This document shows positions 17,936 through 27,355 of a DNA stretch of 50,760 bases, piece by piece (position 1 is the first letter of the stretch; each line of letters begins with the position of its first letter). This DNA is from Mycobacterium simiae (GTDB lineage: Bacteria > Actinomycetota > Actinomycetes > Mycobacteriales > Mycobacteriaceae). The notes below the pieces were generated by a model. That model saw only the letters and a list, made by a program, of their open reading frames with translations. It searched no databases and had not been told where the DNA came from. Made by a program: the position numbers and the translations under genes. The stretch spans positions 1 through 50,760 of the forward strand of contig NZ_VTZN01000012.1 in assembly GCF_008370645.1 (NCBI RefSeq). The letters are read 5' to 3'.

Positions 17936-17952
17936 GCGGTGGTACGAAACTA

Positions 17953-18645
17953 ATGTCCGTGCGGATTCTTGTCGTCGACGACGATCGCGCCGTGCGCGAG
18001 TCATTGCGCCGGTCGCTCTCCTTCAACGGCTACTCGGTCGAGTTGGCCCATGACGGGCTGGAGGCTCTCGACATGATTGCCAGCGATCGGCCCGACGCGC
18101 TGGTATTGGATGTCATGATGCCGCGGCTGGACGGCCTGGAGGTGTGTCGTCAGCTCCGCAGCACAGGTGATGACCTGCCCATTTTGGTGCTGACCGCCCG
18201 GGACTCTGTTTCCGAGCGGGTAGCTGGGCTAGATGCCGGTGCTGATGATTACCTGCCCAAGCCGTTCGCCCTGGAAGAGCTGCTGGCGCGGATGCGGGCC
18301 CTGCTGCGGCGCACCAAGCCCGAGGATGTCGCCGAGTCGGTGGCCATGCGGTTCTCCGACCTGAGCCTGGACCCGGTTACCCGAGAAGTCACCCGCGGGC
18401 AGCGCCGGATCAGCCTCACCCGCACCGAGTTCGCCCTGCTGGAGATGTTGATCGCCAATCCGCGACGGGTGCTCACCCGTAGTCGCATTCTCGAAGAGGT
18501 GTGGGGGTTCGACTTTCCCACGTCTGGCAACGCGCTTGAGGTCTACGTCGGGTACCTGCGTCGCAAGACCGAGGCCGATGGCGAGCCGCGGCTGATCCAC
18601 ACCGTCAGGGGAGTGGGTTACGTGCTCCGCGAAACGCCGCCTTGA
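17953..18645 (+). CDS. mprA: Response regulator MprA
   Basis: A 230-residue OmpR-type response regulator. The receiver domain (about 4-115) has DDD acidic residues at 9-11, the phospho-acceptor D53 in LVLDVMMP, and the conserved Lys in LPKPFA. The winged-helix DNA-binding domain ends [14 protein letters not shown]. It forms the MprAB two-component system that controls envelope and general stress genes (sigE, sigB, pepD in Mtb). An MprA-box-like repeat lies just upstream. The stop overlaps the mprB start as TGATG. It is nearly identical to Mtb Rv0981 as recalled. Confidence 0.97.
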   Translation: MSVRILVVDDDRAVRESLRRSLSFNGYSVELAHDGLEALDMIASDRPDALVLDVMMPRLDGLEVCRQLRSTGDDLPILVLTARDSVSERVAGLDAGADDYLPKPFALEELLARMRALLRRTKPEDVAESVAMRFSDLSLDPVTREVTRGQRRISLTRTEFALLEMLIANPRRVLTRSRILEEVWGFDFPTSGNALEVYVGYLRRKTEADGEPRLIHTVRGVGYVLRETPP

Positions 18646-20192
18646 TGATGCGCTTCCGCCGCCGAGCGCGCCCCCCGCTGCGCACCACGAGCTCGCTATC
18701 GCTGCGCTGGCGGGTCATGCTGCTGGCGATGTCGATGGTTGCGATGGTGGTCGTCTTGGTGTCCTTCGCGGTGTACGCGGTGATCTCGGCCGCCCTCTAC
18801 AGCGACATCGACAACCAGCTAGAAAGCCGGGCGCAGTTGCTGATCGCTAGCGGTTCACTGGCCGCCGACCCGGGTAAAGCCATCGAAGGCACTGCCTATT
18901 CGGACGTCAACGCGATGCTAGTGAATCCCGGCCATTCGATCTATACCGCCAACCAGCCAGGACAGAACCTGCCCGTCGGAGCGCCCGAGAAGGCGGTCAT
19001 CCGCGGCGAGCTGTTCATGTCGCGACGGACCGCCGCCGATCAGCGGGTGCTGGCCATCCATTTGCCCAATGGCAGTTCACTGCTGATCTCCAAGAGTTTG
19101 AAGCCCACGGAAGCGGTCATGACCAAACTGCGTGCGGTGCTGCTGATCGTCGGGGGGGTGGGTGTCGCGGTGGCCGCGGTGGCCGGGGGGATGGTGACCC
19201 GGGCGGGGCTGCGTCCGGTGGGCCGGCTCACCGAAGCGGCCGAGCGGGTGGCCCGAACCGATGACCTGCGGCCCATCCCGGTATTTGGTAGCGATGAGCT
19301 GGCCAGACTTACCGAGGCATTCAATTTGATGCTGCGGGCGCTCGCCGAGTCTCGGGAACGGCAGGCCCGGCTGGTCACCGACGCCGGACACGAATTACGT
19401 ACCCCGCTGACGTCGCTACGCACCAACGTCGAGCTGCTGATGGCCTCCATGGCGCCTGGGGCTCCGCGGTTACCGGAGCAGGAGATGGTTGGTCTGCGTG
19501 CCGACGTGTTGGCCCAAATCGAGGAATTGTCCACCCTAGTCGGCGATTTGGTGGACCTGACCCGCGGCGACGCGGGCGAGGTGGTGCATGAGCCGGTCGA
19601 CATGGCTGATGTCATTGACCGCAGCCTGGAGCGGGTCAGACGGCGTCGCAACGATATTTGTTTCGATGTCAATGTGATTCGCTGGCAGGTCTACGGCGAT
19701 GCCGCCGGACTGTCCCGGGCGGCACTGAACCTCATGGACAACGCCGCCAAGTGGAGCCCGCCGGGTGGCCACGTGGGCGTCACGCTGAGACAACTGAACC
19801 CGTCACACGCCGAGCTGGTGGTTTCTGACCACGGGCCGGGCATTCCTCCGCAGGAGCGTCGCCTGGTGTTCGAACGGTTCTACCGCTCTACATCCGCGCG
19901 AGCGATGCCGGGTTCGGGCTTGGGCCTGGCAATCGTCAAGCAGGTGGCGCTCAACCACGGTGGATCGCTGCGCGTCGAGGACACCGTCCCAGGTGGGCAG
20001 CCGCCGGGAACGTCGATTTTTCTGCTGCTTCCGGGCCGCCCGCTGCCGGGTCCGGCCTACCCAGCCGTTCCGTTGGATACCAGGGCGACGCTCGAATCCG
20101 AGCTGCCTAGGGAGGGCGTTGAGGGCCGAGCGAACTCTCGGGATTCGGCAAACGTTATCTCAGTGGATTCTCAGTCCACGCGCGCAAGGTAG
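18645..20192 (+). CDS. mprB: Sensor histidine kinase MprB
   Basis: A 515-residue membrane histidine kinase. Two transmembrane segments (about 22-49 and 162-184) flank an extracytoplasmic sensor loop of about 110 residues. HAMP follows, then the dimerisation/phospho-acceptor motif DAGHELRTPLTSLR (His 249 from this start), N-box LNLMDNAAKWSP, and G-boxes DHGPGIPP and GSGLGLAIVKQ. I chose ATG 18645, which overlaps the mprA stop; TTG 18642 and ATG 18648 are alternatives. It phosphorylates MprA in response to envelope stress; in Mtb the sensor domain is reported to bind DnaK and unfolded protein. The end of the gene contains the pepD MprA box. Confidence 0.96.
   Translation: MMRFRRRARPPLRTTSSLSLRWRVMLLAMSMVAMVVVLVSFAVYAVISAALYSDIDNQLESRAQLLIASGSLAADPGKAIEGTAYSDVNAMLVNPGHSIYTANQPGQNLPVGAPEKAVIRGELFMSRRTAADQRVLAIHLPNGSSLLISKSLKPTEAVMTKLRAVLLIVGGVGVAVAAVAGGMVTRAGLRPVGRLTEAAERVARTDDLRPIPVFGSDELARLTEAFNLMLRALAESRERQARLVTDAGHELRTPLTSLRTNVELLMASMAPGAPRLPEQEMVGLRADVLAQIEELSTLVGDLVDLTRGDAGEVVHEPVDMADVIDRSLERVRRRRNDICFDVNVIRWQVYGDAAGLSRAALNLMDNAAKWSPPGGHVGVTLRQLNPSHAELVVSDHGPGIPPQERRLVFERFYRSTSARAMPGSGLGLAIVKQVALNHGGSLRVEDTVPGGQPPGTSIFLLLPGRPLPGPAYPAVPLDTRATLESELPREGVEGRANSRDSANVISVDSQSTRAR
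20158..20174 (+). promoter_or_regulatory. MprA box-like direct repeat upstream of pepD
   Basis: TCTCAG at 20158-20163 and 20169-20174, the same 11-bp period as before mprA. It lies inside the last codons of mprB, about 115 bp before the pepD start. Direct MprA control of pepD is known in Mtb. The matching spacing at both places strengthens the call. Confidence 0.75.
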
Positions 20193-20286
20193 GGGTGCGG
20201 TTACTGTTGACGCAAGCCCATGTAAGCAGCGCATGGCCAAACACAGGGCTGACTAAGCCCGAGTAGAGGAAGAGCGACTAAGCGAC

Positions 20287-21672
20287 ATGACGAATCACCC
20301 GAGGTATTCGCCACCGCCGCAGCAGCCGGGATATCGTACCGCGCCTAACCAGCCTGTGCCCCCCGCGTATGCGCACGGGCCGCAGCAAACATACAACCAG
20401 CACTTAGACTGGCGCTATCAGCCGTCGCAGCAGCAGTTTCGGCCGCCGTATGAGTCCGCCACGGGTACCGGGCCAGGCCCGATTTCGGGAGGTACCGGGC
20501 CGGGGCCGATACCCGGTATGTTTCCGCCAATCACGCTTCCTCCCAACGTGATTCGTCCTCCACGCCCCCGGGCAGGCATGTTGGCAATTGGCGCGCTGAC
20601 CATCGCCGTGGTGTCCGCAGGCATCGGTGGCGCGGCCGCATCGGTCATCGAACTGAGCCGGTCGCCCGCGAGTAGCAACGGCGGCGGAGTAGTTGCCAGC
20701 GGTGCTCCCAGCGTCCCGGCAGCAAATATGCCGCCAGGCTCGGTCGAACAGGTCGCCACCAAGGTGGTGCCCAGCGTGGTCATGCTGGAGACCGATATGG
20801 GGCGTTCGTCGGAGGAGGGGTCCGGCATCATTCTGTCGGCCGACGGGCTGATCCTAACCAACAACCACGTCGTGGCGGCCGCAGCCAAACCCCCCGCCGG
20901 TGCTCCACCGCCGAAAACGACAGTGACCTTCTTCGACGGTCGGACCGCGCCGTTCACGGTGGTCGGGGCCGATCCCACCAGTGATATCGCGGTGGTTCGG
21001 GTGCAGGGTGCCTCTGGACTCAGCCCGATTTCCATGGGTTCCTCGTCAGATCTGCGGGTGGGCCAGCCGGTGGTGGCGATCGGATCACCGCTGGGCCTGG
21101 CCGGCACCGTGACGACGGGAATCGTCAGTGCGCTGAACCGTCCAGTGTCGACGACGGGCGAAGCCGGTAATCAGAACACGGTGTTGGACGCCATTCAGAC
21201 CGACGCCGCGATCAACCCCGGCAACTCCGGCGGTGCGTTGGTCAACATGAACGCCCAACTCGTCGGCGTCAACTCCGCCATCGCCACCCTGGGGGCGGAT
21301 TCCGGTGACGCGCAGAGCGGTTCCATCGGACTCGGCTTCGCGATTCCGGTCGATCAGGCCAAGCGCATTGCCGACGAGCTGATTAGCACCGGCAAGGCGA
21401 CACATGCCTCGTTGGGAGTGCAGGTGACCACGGACAAGGGAATACCGGGCGCCAAGGTCATCGAGGTGGTGCAAGGCGGCGCCGCCGCTAATGCCGGAGT
21501 CCCCAAGGGAGTCGTCGTCACCAAGGTCGAAGACCGCCCGATCAACAGTGCTGACGCGCTGGTTGCCGCCGTGCGGTCCAAGGCGCCGGGTGACAAGGTG
21601 GCGCTGACCTTCCAAGATCCTTCGGGTGGCAGCCGGACGGTACAGGTAACGCTGGGTAAGGCGGAGCAGTGA
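20287..21672 (+). CDS. pepD: HtrA-like membrane-anchored serine protease PepD
   Basis: A 461-residue HtrA/DegP-type protease. A Pro/Gln-rich cytoplasmic N-terminus (1-95) is followed by one transmembrane helix (about 97-120). The periplasmic trypsin-like domain has the triad H194 (TNNHVV), D233 (TSDIAVV) and S314 (GNSGG). One PDZ domain lies at about 375-455. In Mtb, PepD degrades misfolded cell-wall proteins and feeds back on MprAB and SigE signalling. The PGPI-containing linker (GTGPGPISGGTGPGPIPG) is a small internal repeat. The TGA overlaps the moaB2 ATG (TGATG). Confidence 0.96.
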   Translation: MTNHPRYSPPPQQPGYRTAPNQPVPPAYAHGPQQTYNQHLDWRYQPSQQQFRPPYESATGTGPGPISGGTGPGPIPGMFPPITLPPNVIRPPRPRAGMLAIGALTIAVVSAGIGGAAASVIELSRSPASSNGGGVVASGAPSVPAANMPPGSVEQVATKVVPSVVMLETDMGRSSEEGSGIILSADGLILTNNHVVAAAAKPPAGAPPPKTTVTFFDGRTAPFTVVGADPTSDIAVVRVQGASGLSPISMGSSSDLRVGQPVVAIGSPLGLAGTVTTGIVSALNRPVSTTGEAGNQNTVLDAIQTDAAINPGNSGGALVNMNAQLVGVNSAIATLGADSGDAQSGSIGLGFAIPVDQAKRIADELISTGKATHASLGVQVTTDKGIPGAKVIEVVQGGAAANAGVPKGVVVTKVEDRPINSADALVAAVRSKAPGDKVALTFQDPSGGSRTVQVTLGKAEQ

Positions 21673-22217
21673 TGAAGGCAGACGCATCGTTGTCAGAACT
21701 CGGATATACGGTTTCCCCCATGGAACAGGGTGCGGAGTTGGTAGTTGGGCGGGCACTTGTCGTCGTCGTCGACGATCGCACCGCCCATGGCGACGAGGAT
21801 CACAGCGGGCCGCTGGTCACCGAGCTGCTCACCGAGGCCGGTTTCGTTGTTGACGGCGTGGTCGCGGTCGAGGCCGACGAGGTCGAAATCCGCAACGCAT
21901 TGAACACCGCGGTGATCGGCGGGGTCGACTTGGTGGTGTCGGTGGGTGGAACCGGAGTGACGCCCCGTGATGTCACCCCCGAGGCCACCCGCGAGATCCT
22001 GGACCGGGAAATCCTAGGTATCGCCGAGGCCATCCGGGCCTCCGGACTGTCGGCGGGCATCACCGACGCCGGATTGTCACGAGGCTTGGCCGGCGTATCC
22101 GGCAGCACGTTGGTGGTCAACCTCGCCGGTTCCCGCTACGCCGTGCGTGACGGCATGGCGACGCTGAATCCGTTGGCTGCTCACATAATCGGGAAGCTAT
22201 CGAGCCTCGAGATCTAA
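21672..22217 (+). CDS. moaB2: Molybdopterin adenylyltransferase-like MoaB2
   Basis: A 181-residue MoaB/Mog family protein, which adenylates molybdopterin before molybdenum insertion. The family motifs VVSVGGTGVTPRD and STLVVNLAGSR are present. ATG 21672 overlaps the pepD stop and gives the length recalled for Mtb Rv0984. An internal ATG at 21720 (MEQGAELVVGR) is a second possibility. In Mtb MoaB2 has been reported to bind PepD and sigma E and may have a regulatory role, which would fit the tight coupling to pepD; this is from the literature as recalled, not from the sequence. Confidence 0.93.
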   Translation: MKADASLSELGYTVSPMEQGAELVVGRALVVVVDDRTAHGDEDHSGPLVTELLTEAGFVVDGVVAVEADEVEIRNALNTAVIGGVDLVVSVGGTGVTPRDVTPEATREILDREILGIAEAIRASGLSAGITDAGLSRGLAGVSGSTLVVNLAGSRYAVRDGMATLNPLAAHIIGKLSSLEI

Positions 22218-22236
22218 TTCTCGGTGACCCAGCGGC

Positions 22237-22698
22237 TCAGGTGTCCGCGCGGGGTCCGTAGTTCGGGGGTGGCGACACCGACGCAGTTGGCTCGGTACCA
22301 TGCTTGCCGGACGGGCCGGACCCGTTCGTTTGTGCCAGCAGGTCACGAATTTCGGTTAGCAGGACGACTTGTGCGTCGTCCGCCTGCTCGACCTCGCCCC
22401 GCTTGCGCAGCGTGTTGTAGGGCAGCACGATCAGGAAATACACCACGCCGGCGATCAGCACGAAGTTGATGGCCGCAGACAGCAGGATGTTCAAATCGAT
22501 GGTTTGGCCGCCGCCAATGCTGATTTTCAGGATGCCGACGTCAGATTGTTGGTTGACGCCGATCCGGTTGATCAACGGCGTGATAATGCTATCGGTGAAC
22601 TTGGTGACCAACGCCGTGAACGCGGTACCGATGACCACCGCGACAGCCAGGTCGACGATATTGCCCCGCGCGAGAAACTCCTTGAATCCTTTAAACAT
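22237..22698 (-). CDS. mscL: Large-conductance mechanosensitive channel MscL
   Basis: A 153-residue membrane channel that opens under membrane tension to release solutes in hypo-osmotic shock. [20 protein letters not shown] is the conserved N-terminal helix. TM1 is about 15-40 and TM2 about 69-92 ([19 protein letters not shown]). The C-terminal charged helix contains [14 protein letters not shown]. The protein has a longer Pro/Ser-rich tail than E. coli MscL, as in Mtb (151 residues). It is convergent with moaB2, with a 19-bp gap. AAGGACAG upstream is a plausible ribosome site. Confidence 0.96.
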   Translation of the reverse strand: MFKGFKEFLARGNIVDLAVAVVIGTAFTALVTKFTDSIITPLINRIGVNQQSDVGILKISIGGGQTIDLNILLSAAINFVLIAGVVYFLIVLPYNTLRKRGEVEQADDAQVVLLTEIRDLLAQTNGSGPSGKHGTEPTASVSPPPNYGPRADT

Positions 22699-23142
22699 GC
22701 AGCTGTCCTTTCTGCAGTGGGCATCTTCCGAAGTTCAGGACTGGGACTATAAAAAACTAGCTCACTAGGTGTCATTTACCACACGACGATGTGACTTTGT
22801 GATCCGGAATATTTGCGTTCCCCCGTACCTGTTGCGAACGCGCTTGGCGAAATCCTGTGTCGGGAGCCGCCTCATGGGAATCGATCAGCGTGGCCTTGGC
22901 GGGTATTTGCCGCTCGTCGAGTGAGGCTGATCAACCGAGCCGCCGGTCGGTGAGCACTTGTTCAGGCAGAAGTGATGGCCGACTTCTAAGGCTAGTTCGT
23001 GCCTCGGCGGGTTGATTGGGTGGCCCGTAGCGCTGGTTTGACGTCGTGCCGGTTCTGAGCACTGATCCACTAGGTTGCCGCTGGGTGCCTCGGCTCGAAA
23101 TAAGTTGATCGACAGCTGAATTCCCAAAGAAGGCGGCGATCG
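22699..23142. other. Non-coding gap upstream of mscL
   Basis: No supported gene is seen. Short open frames here have no recognisable domain and no ribosome sites. The first about 100 bases should hold the mscL promoter (an AT-rich ACTATAAAAAACTAG stretch is visible near 22746). The rest leads into a broken transposase. Confidence 0.5.
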
Positions 23143-23420
23143 ATGATCTTTATCGGTGATGACTGGTATCGCCGAGCGCGCCCGCCAAGCGCGGGCCGCA
23201 CTACGGTCCGAGCAGCTGGCCCCACCGCAAGCGGTGAGCAACGCGTTCGGGCCACCACCCGGCCGCCGTCGGCATCATCGCCGAGCCGAACCGCCAGATC
23301 TCAGATCTGGAGACCCAGCCTGGCCGCCCATTTCGAGCAACACCCGGACGCCGATATCTACCTCATCTTGGAGATGCTCTCCGTGAGCGCGGATATCAAT
23401 GCGAGGTCGACGCTGTGACT
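23143..23420 (+). pseudogene. Degenerate IS110-family transposase
   Basis: The start MIFIGDDWY at 23143 is the usual beginning of IS110-type transposases (MIFIGDDWAED in intact ones). It jumps after a few codons into a later part of the protein: RQARAALRSEQLAPPQAVSN in the frame of 23156. Reading then passes through the other frames (VGIIAE, NRQISDLET, then AAHFEQHPDADIYL), so at least three frame changes and a large internal deletion have occurred. No terminal repeats were identified. It sits 0.6 kb before the horizontally acquired Rv0986-0988-type genes and may mark the insertion point. It is clearly non-functional. Confidence 0.75.
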
Positions 23421-24041
23421 GACGCGCAGTCCGCGACAAGCACGCTGGCGTCCTACACGCCCACGCCGCGCATCCGGAGTGGTTCGTCCATAAAACGCCC
23501 GAACCGCAAAAGATCCTCCAAACCTCGTGGAGCAATCGACCTGACCAACCGAGGAGGAAACTCAGCAAATGCCGCTGGACGGTGCCTCATTTGGGTGCAC
23601 TGGTTCCGCTTGGGTGTGCTGAGTATGTGGGGCCGCCCTTGCGCGTGGCAACAGGGCGCAGCGGGGGCGGGCGGTTGCCGTGGCACTCAGGTGGTAAGGG
23701 GTTGTCCGGCATTGGCGGTGAAATTGGGCCGAGACCGCGCCTTGACGACGGATGAAAACCCGGCCAGTCGCGTCGTCTCTGGCCTAGGTTTGGATCGTCG
23801 TTAACACCTCGACCTCCTCGGGCAGCGCCGCCCGAGGGCACTAGCGGGGCGTGGCGTACGGCTGCGTTCCAAACGTGGCGTTGCGGCTCTTACTCGATCG
23901 ATGGTGGTCCCGACGGCATCCCCGTGTATTGGCACAGTCGAACTTCCCGCTAACACTCAACCGGCAGCCGTATATTGCGAACACATGCGGTCGTGCACGG
24001 TCTGAACTACAATACTGGAAGCGACCGGAAAAAGGACCTTC
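23421..24041. other. Gene-poor stretch before the acquired exporter operon
   Basis: No supported gene. The open frames here do not resemble any family, and one (23415-23804) runs through the transposase remnant. A short perfect stem-loop is annotated separately. The last 100 bases become AT-richer and should contain the promoter of the ABC gene; GTATATTGCGAAC near 23970 is a possible -10 region, weakly supported. AAAAAGGACC precedes the ATG at 24042. Confidence 0.5.
23816..23837. repeat. Perfect 8-bp stem-loop
   Basis: CCTCGGGC at 23816-23823 pairs with GCCCGAGG at 23830-23837 around a 6-base loop. There is no T-run after it, so it is not a canonical terminator, though mycobacterial terminators often lack one. 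It lies in the gap between the transposase remnant and the ABC exporter. Confidence 0.5.
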
Positions 24042-24776
24042 ATGCGCGAGCCACCTGCCGTCCAGCTCAGGAATTTAAGCAGAACTTTCCAAGAAGGCGA
24101 AACCCAACGACTCGTCTTAGACGACATCACTGCCCATTTTGCGCAAGGTGAGTTCGTGGCGATATTGGGGCAGAGTGGTAGCGGTAAAAGCACCTTACTC
24201 AACCTCATCAGCGGCATCGAAAAGCCAACCAGCGGCGACGTGATAATTCACGGCTTTGCTCTCACAAAAATTAGCGAGCGGAACCGGACGCTCTTTCGGC
24301 GCGACCACATCGGCATGGTTTTCCAATTTTTCAACCTCATTCCTACGCTAACCGTGCTAGAAAACATTACCCTGCCTCAGGAGCTGGCCGGAATAAAGCA
24401 CCGAAAAGCTGCCATTGTCGCCCGCGACCTCTTAGAGAAAGTGGGCCTAGCCGGCCGCGAAGATACTTTTCCAGATAAACTGTCCGGTGGAGAGCAACAG
24501 CGTGTGGCTATTTCTCGAGCACTGGCGCATGATCCCATGCTAATCCTCGCCGACGAGCCGACGGGCAACCTCGACAACGACACCGGCGACGTGGTATTGG
24601 CCGTCCTGCTTGACCTCACCCGTCAAGCCGGTAAAACCTTGATTATGGCCACCCATAGTCCGGCCGTCGTGAATCATGCTGATCGGGTTCTCACCTTAAC
24701 GGGCGGAAAATTGATATCCGATCAGTCCCAAGAAAACAATATCTCTCAGCCTACCTGTCCAATATCCATGATATGA
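24042..24776 (+). CDS. ABC transporter ATPase, LolD/MacB type (Rv0986-like)
   Basis: A 244-residue ATPase of an exporter. Walker A is GQSGSGKST (43-51), the Q-loop glutamine is Q95, the signature is LSGGEQQ (147-153), Walker B is LILADEP (167-173), and the H-loop His is 205. It resembles LolD/MacB and the Agrobacterium Att ATPases. The stop overlaps the permease start by 4 bp (ATGA). Codon use is richer in A/T than in its neighbours outside the island (many TTA, AAA, ATA, AGA codons). In Mtb this operon is regarded as horizontally acquired and linked to adhesion and early events in host-cell entry (literature as recalled). Confidence 0.92.
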   Translation: MREPPAVQLRNLSRTFQEGETQRLVLDDITAHFAQGEFVAILGQSGSGKSTLLNLISGIEKPTSGDVIIHGFALTKISERNRTLFRRDHIGMVFQFFNLIPTLTVLENITLPQELAGIKHRKAAIVARDLLEKVGLAGREDTFPDKLSGGEQQRVAISRALAHDPMLILADEPTGNLDNDTGDVVLAVLLDLTRQAGKTLIMATHSPAVVNHADRVLTLTGGKLISDQSQENNISQPTCPISMI

Positions 24777-27349
24777 AATACGCGAATAGTCGAGCATTTC
24801 TGGCTTATGCTCCGTTGCTGCACATGGCTTGGCGCCGGCTGCGGCAACGGCCATTTCAATATGTCCTTCTGATCTTGGGAATCGGTCTGGGAGTAGCCAT
24901 GATCGTAGCCATCGATCTTTCGAGTAGCTCTGCCCAACGTGCGTTTGACCTCTCAACCGAAGCCGTTACCGGGAAAACCACCCATCGCTTGGTGGGGGGA
25001 TCTGCTGGGCTCGACGAACAGCTCTATGTCAATCTGCGCAAAGCGGGATATGATTTGTCCGCTCCCGTAATTGAGGGGTATGTGTTGGCCCCAAGAATGG
25101 GCAATCACGCTATGCGGCTAATGGGCGTCGACGCCTTTGCGGAGCCCCCTTTCCGCTGGACTTTATGGCGAAAGCAAGATGTATCAGTATTAGTTAAGTT
25201 CTTAGGGCAGCCTAATGCGGTCATTATCAGTCAAGGCACAGCGGAGAAATATCAGTTAGCGCTGGGTGACAAGTTTACCCTGCAAGTGGCGGGCACACCT
25301 ACCACTGTAACCTTAGTTGGCTTGATGGCGACACCCGACGAAATTACCAAAGAAAAATCACGTGATCTTATCATCGCCGACATCGCCACCGCTCAAGAGC
25401 TTTTTCATATGCCCGGCAAACTCAGTCACGCCGATTTGATCATCGAAGACTCAGCCACGGCGACACAAATCGCAGCCCGTTTGCCACCCGGCGTGCGTCT
25501 AGAAACCGCCGATGCGAGAACCAACAGTATCAGGCAGATGACCTCAGCGTTTACGATCAACTTGACGGCACTCAGTTTGATCGCCTTACTTGTTGGTATT
25601 TTCTTGATTTACAACACCGTAACTTTCAATGTCATCCAGCGTCGGCCATTATTTGCCATCTTGCGCTGTCTGGGCGTGACTCGATTGCAAATGTTCTGGC
25701 TGATAATGACCGAGTCCATTATTGCCGGACTGATTGGCACTGGCGTGGGCCTCTTATTCGGAATTTGGCTCGGTGAAGGGGTGACCAACCTGGTGACCCG
25801 AACGCTCAATGATTTTTATTTCATTGTCAATGTTCGCAACGTGGCGGTGTCCCACGGGAGCATATTGAAAGGGCTGCTGTGTGGCATCTTGGCTGCCATT
25901 GTAGCCACGATACCCCCCGCTATAGAAGCGATGCGCACTACCCCTGCGAGCACGCTCCGACGCTCCTCCCTGGAAAGCAAGGTCGCGCGACTGATGCCGT
26001 GGTTGTGGGCGTCATGGTTAGGCCTAGGTGGCTTTGGCGTCTTGATGCTGTGGTGGCCGGCCGATAACTTGATCATGGCCTTTGTTGGCCTCTTTTCCGT
26101 TCTGATCGCCTTTGCGCTGACCACGCCGCCACTGACCCGGCTGGTGATGTTGCGCATAGCTCCCGGCCTCGGCCGCTTCCTCGGGCCGCTAGGACGAATG
26201 GCCCCCCGTGATATTGAGCGGTCATTGAGTCGTACCTCTGTCGCTATAGCCGCTTTGATGATGGCCGTCGCCTTGATTGTGGGCGTGTCCATGTCGGTGG
26301 GTTCGTTCCGGCGAACCCTGGCCAACTGGCTAGAAGTGACCCTGAAAGCAGATATCTATGTATCCCCGCCCACCCTAACCTCCGGTCGTCCCAGCGGTAA
26401 TCTTCCTCCAGATGTTGTCGGGATTTTGAGCAAATGGCCGGGAGTCCGTGACGCAGTTACCGCGCGGTATGCGACCGCTTTTGCCCCGGCCTGGGGGCGC
26501 GACGTTGAATTGATGGCGGTCACGGGCGATATGTCCGATGGCAAGCGGCCATATCGGTGGATTGGCGGGGACCAAGCAACTCTGTGGTCACGTTTCCTGG
26601 CTGGGGAAGGTGTGATGTTATCGGAACCCTTGGTATCGCGTCAGCATTTGAGTATCCCGCCAGGACCCATCACTCTCATGACCGATTCCGGGCCACTTGC
26701 CTTCCCCGTGCTGGCTGTTTTCGCTGACTACACCTCAGATCAGGGAGTCGTTCTTATGGATCAGGCCAGCTATCGAAATAGGTGGCGGGATGCGAACGTG
26801 ACAACGATGTTCCTCTTCGCAAAACCAGGCGTGACCGTGGAAACTCTGTTGGATCAGCTGCGAGCCAAGCTCGCCGGGCGTGAGGACATTGTAATCCAAT
26901 CAAGTCGTAGCGTTCGCGAAGCGTCGATGGTTATCTTTGATCGGAGCTTTGCGATCACCATAGCTCTACAATTAGTGGCCACTGTTGTGGCATTTATCGG
27001 TGTACTTAGTGCATTGATGAGTTTGGAACTAGAGCGCGCTCGTGAGGTAGGTATTTTCCGGGCCGTGGGGATGACCGTTCGTCAATTATGGAGATTGACA
27101 TTGATTCGTACCATGTTAATGGGCACGCTGGCAGGCTTGATAGCCATGCCCACGGGTGTCGTATTGGCTTGGATTCTTGTCTACATTATTAACGTAAGGT
27201 CATTTGGCTGGACCATGCATATGCAGCTTGCAACGGAGTATTTCAGCGTAGCCTTTTTGGTGGCGGTGGCGGCCGCCCTGGCGGCCGGCGTATATCCCGC
27301 TTTGCGTTTGGGCAAGATGAGCATTAGCGCGGCTATTCATGAGGAATGA
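24773..27349 (+). CDS. FtsX-type ABC permease (Rv0987-like)
   Basis: An 858-residue membrane permease, partner of the upstream ATPase. It has two FtsX units, each an extracytoplasmic domain followed by transmembrane helices. The first TM is near 28-49 ([20 protein letters not shown]). A TM cluster lies at about 262-390, another at about 405-450 and 485-510, and the final FtsX cluster at about 735-850. The [13 protein letters not shown] segment is the coupling region expected in FtsX proteins. It is AT-richer than the chromosome around it. ATG overlaps the preceding stop. The likely role is export or extraction of a lipid-linked or peptide substrate across the cytoplasmic membrane; the substrate is unknown. 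Confidence 0.9.
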   Translation: MKYANSRAFLAYAPLLHMAWRRLRQRPFQYVLLILGIGLGVAMIVAIDLSSSSAQRAFDLSTEAVTGKTTHRLVGGSAGLDEQLYVNLRKAGYDLSAPVIEGYVLAPRMGNHAMRLMGVDAFAEPPFRWTLWRKQDVSVLVKFLGQPNAVIISQGTAEKYQLALGDKFTLQVAGTPTTVTLVGLMATPDEITKEKSRDLIIADIATAQELFHMPGKLSHADLIIEDSATATQIAARLPPGVRLETADARTNSIRQMTSAFTINLTALSLIALLVGIFLIYNTVTFNVIQRRPLFAILRCLGVTRLQMFWLIMTESIIAGLIGTGVGLLFGIWLGEGVTNLVTRTLNDFYFIVNVRNVAVSHGSILKGLLCGILAAIVATIPPAIEAMRTTPASTLRRSSLESKVARLMPWLWASWLGLGGFGVLMLWWPADNLIMAFVGLFSVLIAFALTTPPLTRLVMLRIAPGLGRFLGPLGRMAPRDIERSLSRTSVAIAALMMAVALIVGVSMSVGSFRRTLANWLEVTLKADIYVSPPTLTSGRPSGNLPPDVVGILSKWPGVRDAVTARYATAFAPAWGRDVELMAVTGDMSDGKRPYRWIGGDQATLWSRFLAGEGVMLSEPLVSRQHLSIPPGPITLMTDSGPLAFPVLAVFADYTSDQGVVLMDQASYRNRWRDANVTTMFLFAKPGVTVETLLDQLRAKLAGREDIVIQSSRSVREASMVIFDRSFAITIALQLVATVVAFIGVLSALMSLELERAREVGIFRAVGMTVRQLWRLTLIRTMLMGTLAGLIAMPTGVVLAWILVYIINVRSFGWTMHMQLATEYFSVAFLVAVAAALAAGVYPALRLGKMSISAAIHEE

Positions 27350-27355
27350 TAGCGC

